In this document: positions 14,615-18,553 of the stretch, piece by piece
Layout: each line of letters begins with the position of its first letter
Numbering within the stretch: the stretch's first letter is position 1
From: an uncultured Collinsella sp.
GTDB lineage: Bacteria; Actinomycetota; Coriobacteriia; Coriobacteriales; Coriobacteriaceae
Reading direction: 5' to 3'
NCBI GenBank assembly: GCA_900552755.1
Contig: USAY01000027.1
Coordinates: forward strand, 1-18,553
Length of the DNA stretch: 18,553 nucleotides
Notes under the pieces: generated by a model
Told to the model about the DNA's origin: nothing
The model's database searches: none
Seen by the model: the letters and a program-made list of their open reading frames with translations, nothing else
Program-made: the position numbers and the translations under genes

Positions 14615-15319
14615 ATGGGCGTCGTCGATCCCTTTTCTGTTGCTCGGGCCGCGGGGCTTGAGCTGATCGGTAAGTCCGAGGGTCTCACGCTCACCGACGG
14701 CACGATGGAACTGCGCGCCGATTTTGGCCGCATGCTTCCACGACTCAAGCAGGGCCGTCTGCAGCAAGAGCTGTTGGTAAAGGCTGCGCGTGCAAAAGGC
14801 ATCGAGCGCCCATGGGCGATTGATGCCACGGCAGGTTTTGGTGAGGATTCGCTGCTGCTGGCGGCCGCGGGCTTTACCGTCGATCTGTATGAACAGGATT
14901 GCGTGATCGCGGCGCTCCTCAAGGATGCCTTGGATCGCGCGGCAGATGATCCGGCGCTTGCGACAGCCGTGGCGCGCATGCGCTTACATGCGGGCGAGGA
15001 CAGCATTGCCGGCCTTCGCCATACAGCTGAGCTGATCGGGCAGGGCGAGCTCACCGCTCCCGACGTGGTGTATCTGGACCCCATGTTTCCCGGGCGCACC
15101 AAGAGCGCGGCAGTTAAAAAGAAGTTCCAACTCTTGCATCATCTGGAACAGCCGTGCGCCGATGAGGAGACGCTGGTCGAAGCCGCGCTTGCGGTGCACC
15201 CGCGCAAGGTCGTTATCAAGCGGCCGGTGAAGGGGCCGCTGCTTGCCGGTGTTAAGCCGAGCTATCAGCTTGCGGGCAAGGCCGTTCGTTACGATGTTTT
15301 GGTGCCGCCGCGCCCGTAG
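14615..15319 (+). CDS. rsmJ: 16S rRNA (guanine-N2)-methyltransferase, RsmJ-like
   Basis: The 234-residue product has the RsmJ (YhiQ, PF04445) signatures: DATAGFGEDSLLLA from residue 70, the SAM-binding motif, and YLDPMFPGRTKSAAVKKK from residue 153, equivalent to the NPPY-type catalytic motif with its conserved basic follow-up. RsmJ of E. coli methylates G1516 of 16S rRNA at N2 using S-adenosylmethionine. GTG 14609 is in frame upstream, but AAGGAG (14604-14609) overlaps it. ATG 14615 with a 5-bp spacer is the true start. Length is close to E. coli RsmJ (250). RsmJ is best known from Gammaproteobacteria, so the exact target nucleotide here is less sure than the family. Confidence 0.85.
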   Translation: MGVVDPFSVARAAGLELIGKSEGLTLTDGTMELRADFGRMLPRLKQGRLQQELLVKAARAKGIERPWAIDATAGFGEDSLLLAAAGFTVDLYEQDCVIAALLKDALDRAADDPALATAVARMRLHAGEDSIAGLRHTAELIGQGELTAPDVVYLDPMFPGRTKSAAVKKKFQLLHHLEQPCADEETLVEAALAVHPRKVVIKRPVKGPLLAGVKPSYQLAGKAVRYDVLVPPRP

Positions 15320-15367
15320 CTTGCGCGCGATAGCTGGTGCTCCGTCAGTGCCGTGCCGATGCGGTGC

Positions 15368-15664
15368 CTATTTCCATGGGTGCGATGTCAGGTGCCAGCC
15401 ACCGCAGTATTCGCATTTGTAGCAGGCCAGCCCACGCCGCCCGCGGTTTTCGCAGTCGGCCATAACAGCCTCGGCCTCGACGCGCGTGTCGTAACGGTTT
15501 TTGCGCTCGCACGACTTGTAGCGCCAGGCCTCATCGCGCTCGGCGTCCAGGGCGTCGCGGCGCTCGTCTTCGCGCGCAAACAGGTCACTCATATCGCCGC
15601 CCGTGGCAGCGCCTAAAAACTCGCTTTTGGCTTTTGACCAAGCGGCTCGCTTTTTGCTCCCCAT
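15368..15664 (-). CDS. Small Cys/His zinc-finger-like protein of unknown function
   Basis: The 98-residue product has a basic N-terminus (MGSKKRAAWSKAK), an acidic/basic, probably helical stretch (about 28-50, rich in Asp, Glu and Arg), then CERKNRYDTRVEAEA and CYKCEYCGGWHLTSHP at 81-96. Cys52, Cys84, Cys87 and His91 could bind zinc; similar small CxxCGGWHLTS proteins are widespread in Actinobacteria and phages, without a known role that I recall. ATG 15664 is preferred to a TTG at 15685 in the same frame, because GGAGAGG lies about 12 bp before the ATG, while the TTG has no site and would be at the likely transcript start. It is divergent from the GNAT gene with an operator-like repeat between. 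Confidence 0.7.
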   Translation of the reverse strand: MGSKKRAAWSKAKSEFLGAATGGDMSDLFAREDERRDALDAERDEAWRYKSCERKNRYDTRVEAEAVMADCENRGRRGLACYKCEYCGGWHLTSHPWK

Positions 15665-15688
15665 CTGCTTCGCGCCCCTCTCCAAACG

Positions 15689-15720
15689 TTGGTATCATTG
15701 CTCAATCAAAGTGATACCAA
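15689..15720. promoter_or_regulatory. Operator-like inverted repeat between divergent genes
   Basis: TTGGTATCA (15689-15697) and TGATACCAA (15712-15720) are perfect 9-bp inverted arms with a 14-bp centre. On both strands this gives TTGGTA then TGATAC at 17-bp spacing. TTGGTA agrees with the -35 consensus in four of six positions, but TGATAC is a poor -10. The position, about 20 bp before each coding start, suggests a joint control site for the small zinc-finger-like gene and the GNAT gene. Confidence 0.5.
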
Positions 15721-15741
15721 TAAACGTGAGGTCGCCGCGTG

Positions 15742-16230
15742 ATGATCAGAAAAACCCTCGATACCGACATTCCCGCCGTCATGGCTATCTATGACGCGGC
15801 CCGCGCCTTTATGCGCGCGCATGGCAACGCCACACAGTGGCCCGAGGGCACGCCTTCTGCCGAGCAACTGGCTGCCGATATCGCCGCCGGTGGCAGCTAT
15901 GTGTGCGAAGTCGATGGCCGCGTGGTGGCGACGTTTGCCTTTTTGCCGGGCCCGGACGAGTGCTATGACGTAATTGAGGATGGTCAATGGCGCAGCGACA
16001 CTCCGTACGCCGTGCTGCACCGTGTGGCGTCCGATGGCACCGTGCACGGTATCGCGGCTGCGATGTTTGCCTTTGCCAAGGAGCGTGCCGATCACCTGCG
16101 CATCGACACGCATCAGGACAACCTGCCCATGCAGGGAGCCATCGCCAAGGCCGGGTTTAAGCGCGCCGGTATCGTATATGTGTCGGACGGTACGCCGCGC
16201 GTCGCGTTTGATTGGCTGCGCGAGGCGTAA
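15742..16230 (+). CDS. GNAT family N-acetyltransferase
   Basis: The 162-residue product transfers an acetyl group from acetyl-CoA to an amine. Motif A is present in degenerate form (HRVASDGTVHGIAAAMFAFA, about 95-114) and is followed by the expected IDTHQDNLPMQGAIAKAGFKRAGIVYV (about 121-147), where NxxMQxxxxKxGF is the classic motif B of small GNAT enzymes. The N-terminus IRKTLDTDIPAVMAIYDAAR is the usual opening. ATG 15742 and GTG 15739 are adjacent in-frame starts. GAGG at 15728-15731 is 7 bp from the GTG and 10 bp from the ATG, so either could be used. The substrate is unknown. It is followed by an intrinsic terminator. Confidence 0.88.
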   Translation: MIRKTLDTDIPAVMAIYDAARAFMRAHGNATQWPEGTPSAEQLAADIAAGGSYVCEVDGRVVATFAFLPGPDECYDVIEDGQWRSDTPYAVLHRVASDGTVHGIAAAMFAFAKERADHLRIDTHQDNLPMQGAIAKAGFKRAGIVYVSDGTPRVAFDWLREA

Positions 16231-16264
16231 GAGCGACGCCTCATATCAATAATTCGCGCGAACG

Positions 16265-16291
16265 AAAATGGTCCCACCCGGGGCCATTTTT
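16265..16291 (+). terminator. Intrinsic terminator after the GNAT gene
   Basis: AAAATGG (16265-16271) plus CCC (16273-16275), separated by one bulged T, pair with GGG (16281-16283) and CCATTTT (16284-16290). A final T follows, ending TTTTT. It lies 34 bp after the stop. Confidence 0.8.
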
Positions 16292-16535
16292 GGTAAAACG
16301 CGTTGTTGTGGGGCTCGCGTTGTTATCGCCCCAGATGAGCCCGGGCAGACAAAAAGGGGAGGTGCCGGCTTTCGCAAGGCGCGAACCTACGAAAATCGCC
16401 GCGCGGCAACGCAGGACGATGAGCTCGGTCGGGGGATAGGGCCCGCTTCGCCCGCCGGCCCGTACATTGTATCATCCAGTGTGGAACGAGGATGCCCGTT
16501 GCCGCGTGCGATGGGCTTGCAATAAGAGGAGAGCC
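16292..16535 (+). promoter_or_regulatory. Leader region of the TetM-like gene
   Basis: This GC-rich stretch of 244 bp holds no supported gene. A TATCAT at 16470-16475 within TACATTGTATCATCC is a candidate -10. A GGGCC/GGCCC inverted repeat at 16439-16461 lies just before it. A four-codon frame (ATG GGC TTG CAA TAA, 16511-16525) ends inside the ribosome binding site AGAGGAG (16525-16531) of the large gene. Attenuating leader peptides are known for tet(M)-type genes, but this one has no ribosome binding site of its own that I can see. Confidence 0.3.
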
Positions 16536-18539
16536 ATGTCGAAGCAAGCGGTCGTTGGAATCTTGGCGCATGTCGATGCCGGCAAGACCACGTTGGCCGA
16601 GGCCATGCTGTTCAACGCGGGTCGCATTCGCAAGCGCGGCCGCGTGGACGATGGCGATTCGCACCTGGACACGAACGAGATTGAGCGCGAGCGCGGCATT
16701 ACGATCTTCTCGTCGCAGGCCGTGCTCGACCATGGCGATACCCACGTCATGCTCGTGGATGCGCCCGGCCACGTCGATTTTTCTGCCGAGGCGGAGCGCA
16801 CGCTGCGCGCGCTGGACTACGCGATTTTGGTTGTGGGCGCCAACGACGGCGCGCAAGGGCACACCGAAACCCTGTGGCGCCTGCTTGCGCGCTATGACAT
16901 TCCGACGTTCATCTATATCAACAAAATCGATTTGGAGAATCCCGGCCGCGATGTTTTGCTGGCACAGCTTGGGCAGCGTCTTTCCGAAGGCTGCCTGGAT
17001 GCCAACGAACTGCTGGCGGGCGGCGCCGTTCAGGAGGACGCTGCTGCGTTGGACGAGGCGGCGCTCGAGGAGTTTTTTGAAGCGGGCGAGCTTTCTGTCG
17101 CAACGCTGTCGCACATGGTTGCCGAGCGCAAGCTCTTTCCCTGCTTTGCCGGCTCGGCTCTCAAGGACCAAGGCGTGGACGAGCTGCTGGACGGCATATG
17201 CGCACTGATGCGTGAACAGGCATGGCTTCCGGAGTTTGCCGCGCGCGTCTATCGTGTCAGCCGCGGGAATCGCGGTGAGCGCTTGGCTTGGGTTAAGGTG
17301 ACCGGCGGCACGCTGCATGCCAAACAGATGATTGACGGACGTTCCGGCGCCGAGGCATGGGAGCAGAAGGTCGATCAGGTACGCATCTATAACGGCGAGA
17401 AGTATGAGCTTGCCCAAGAAGTTGCTGCTGGCGGTATTTGTGCCGTGACGGGCCTTGCGCACGTTCGCCCAGGGGACGCCTTGGGCGCGGAACCCGCGTG
17501 CGATGCGCCCGTCATTGCGCCAGTTCTCACCTATACGGTGCTTCCGGGCGAACACGATGTCCACGCGGTGTTCAAAGCGCTGACTGAGTTGGCGGACGAA
17601 GATCCCATGCTCGGCGTAAGCTGGAACACGCATCTTGAACAAATACATCTGCAGCTCATGGGAGCGGTGCAGCTCGAGGTCGTGCAGCGCGTGCTGGCCG
17701 ATCGTTTTGGCCTTGCGGTCGAGTTTGAGCCCGGCGGCATCCTCTATAAGGAGACCATTTCGCAGCCGGTCGAGGGCGTGGGCCACTTTGAGCCGCTGCG
17801 CCACTATGCCGAGGTACATCTGCGCCTGGAGCCGTTGTCGGCGGGCTCGGGCGTGCAGTTTGGCACCGTGACCTCGACCGACGAGCTCGATCTTAACTGG
17901 CAGCGTTTGGCGCTCACCAACGCCATGGAGCGCGATCACCTGGGCGTGCTGACCGGCTCGCCCATCACCGATGTGCGCATTACGCTCACGGGTGGCCGCG
18001 CGCATGACAAACACACCGAGGGCGGCGACTTTCGTCAGGCCACGTACCGCGCGATTCGCCAGGGGCTCATGCAGGTGCGTGAGGCCGGCGCGGCGGTGCT
18101 GTTGGAGCCGTGGTATCGCTTTGATCTCGAGGTGCCGGGGGAGTGCGTGGGCAGGGCGTTGTCAGACGCCACGCGCATGGGTGCCGAGTACGAGCCGCCG
18201 ACGATGGCAGGCGACCGGGCGAAGCTTGTGGGTCGCGTGCCGGCATCCGAGGTGCAGGATTACGCGCTGGAGGTGGCCGCCTACACAAGCGGTCGCGGGC
18301 ACCTGTACCTGGAATTCGCCGGCTATGCGGCTTGCCATGATGCCGATCGCGTCATCGAGGCGGCCGCCTATGAGCCAGAGGCCGATCTGCCCAACACGCC
18401 CGATTCGGTCTTTTGCTCTCACGGCGCCGGTTACACGGTCAAATGGTACGACGTACCCGCCGCAGCGCACGTAAAGGTCGATCCCGCCACCTTCCGTTCC
18501 TGGCGAGCAGCAGACGCCGAGTTTTTCGGCCACATGTGA
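16536..18539 (+). CDS. TetM/TetO-like ribosome-binding translation GTPase (EF-G paralogue)
   Basis: The 667-residue product has the five-domain EF-G-like layout of ribosomal protection proteins. G1 is AHVDAGKTT at 11-19, ERERGITIFSS forms switch I (about 49-59), G3 is DAPGHVDF at 75-82 (Ala where most have Thr) and G4 is NKID at 129-132. Domain II, III and V features follow, including SGVQFG (about 450-455), which aligns with SGMQYE of TetM. The domain IV tip reads GRAHDKHTEGGDFR around 487-500, unlike the tyrosine- and proline-rich loop with which TetM reaches the tetracycline site. I recall chromosomal GTPases of this TEGGDFR type in many Clostridia and Actinobacteria, generally without proven resistance. 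The start is ATG 16536, with AGAGGAG four bases upstream; the frame is open further up but unsupported. It is intact, and tetracycline resistance should not be assumed. Confidence 0.85.
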   Translation: MSKQAVVGILAHVDAGKTTLAEAMLFNAGRIRKRGRVDDGDSHLDTNEIERERGITIFSSQAVLDHGDTHVMLVDAPGHVDFSAEAERTLRALDYAILVVGANDGAQGHTETLWRLLARYDIPTFIYINKIDLENPGRDVLLAQLGQRLSEGCLDANELLAGGAVQEDAAALDEAALEEFFEAGELSVATLSHMVAERKLFPCFAGSALKDQGVDELLDGICALMREQAWLPEFAARVYRVSRGNRGERLAWVKVTGGTLHAKQMIDGRSGAEAWEQKVDQVRIYNGEKYELAQEVAAGGICAVTGLAHVRPGDALGAEPACDAPVIAPVLTYTVLPGEHDVHAVFKALTELADEDPMLGVSWNTHLEQIHLQLMGAVQLEVVQRVLADRFGLAVEFEPGGILYKETISQPVEGVGHFEPLRHYAEVHLRLEPLSAGSGVQFGTVTSTDELDLNWQRLALTNAMERDHLGVLTGSPITDVRITLTGGRAHDKHTEGGDFRQATYRAIRQGLMQVREAGAAVLLEPWYRFDLEVPGECVGRALSDATRMGAEYEPPTMAGDRAKLVGRVPASEVQDYALEVAAYTSGRGHLYLEFAGYAACHDADRVIEAAAYEPEADLPNTPDSVFCSHGAGYTVKWYDVPAAAHVKVDPATFRSWRAADAEFFGHM

Positions 18540-18553
18540 CAAAGGGACAGTTC

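Noticed and set aside
16335..16439. 34-codon arginine-rich frame upstream of the TetM-like gene
   Set aside because: No ribosome binding site before the ATG and composition typical of random GC-rich frames.
16323..18014. 563-codon open frame on the minus strand opposite the TetM-like gene
   Set aside because: Antisense shadow of a gene with clear GTPase motifs; composition is His/Arg/Ala-rich as expected from GC skewed shadows.
16536..18539. Calling the TetM-like gene a tetracycline resistance determinant
   Set aside because: The domain IV tip differs from TetM and TetO and there is no mobile-element context; resistance is not supported by the sequence.

Overview
The window is GC-rich, densely coded bacterial chromosome. 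Gene content (a YtrA-type GntR/ABC-2 cassette, a chromosomal TetM-like GTPase, RsmJ- and RlmA-type rRNA methyltransferases, EamA and MATE transporters), AAGGAG-type ribosome binding sites and the style of the intergenic repeats suggest a gut actinobacterium of the Coriobacteriia, most likely Collinsella-like. That placement is inference from general knowledge; no 16S rRNA or other marker gene is present to prove it. I see no tRNA, rRNA, IS transposase, phage gene, CRISPR array or recognisable defence system.

Layout. 1-54: last 17 codons of an unidentified gene. 180-1469 (+): ClC-family channel/transporter. 1562-2437 (-): EamA/DMT transporter. 2438-2886: no gene, but a 186-bp palindromic element (2575-2760) and a terminator-like hairpin. 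4867-2887 (-): three-gene operon of a GntR/YtrA repressor, an ABC ATPase and an ABC-2 permease, with an operator-like inverted repeat over its promoter. 4868-5240: no gene; four copies of a repeat arranged as two hairpins, then the prfC promoter region. 5268-6881 (+): release factor 3. 7037-8449 (+): VUT-family (queuosine-precursor type) transporter plus a short-chain dehydrogenase, preceded by a possible preQ1-like pseudoknot leader. 8500-9225 (-): uracil-DNA glycosylase. 9314-10216 (-) and 10375-11241 (+): a second EamA transporter divergent from a LysR regulator. 11269-12651 (-): MATE efflux protein. A 21-bp perfect inverted repeat lies between it and 12830-13645 (+), an RlmA-type 23S rRNA methyltransferase. 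13774-14175 (-): four-helix membrane protein. 14408-14551 (+): 47-codon single-helix membrane protein. 14615-15319 (+): RsmJ-type 16S rRNA methyltransferase. 15368-15664 (-): small Cys/His zinc-finger-like protein, divergent from 15742-16230 (+), a GNAT acetyltransferase, with an operator-like inverted repeat between them. 16536-18539 (+): TetM/TetO-like ribosome-binding GTPase.

Four genes act on the ribosome or translation (prfC, rlmA-like, rsmJ-like, TetM-like GTPase), and the VUT transporter may feed tRNA queuosine modification. They are separate transcription units, so this is a loose theme rather than one operon. The coding regions are mostly ordinary housekeeping or accessory transport. 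The most unusual material is in the intergenic DNA: four distinct families of inverted repeats, which look like small non-autonomous or REP-type elements or regulatory hairpins, and a candidate riboswitch.
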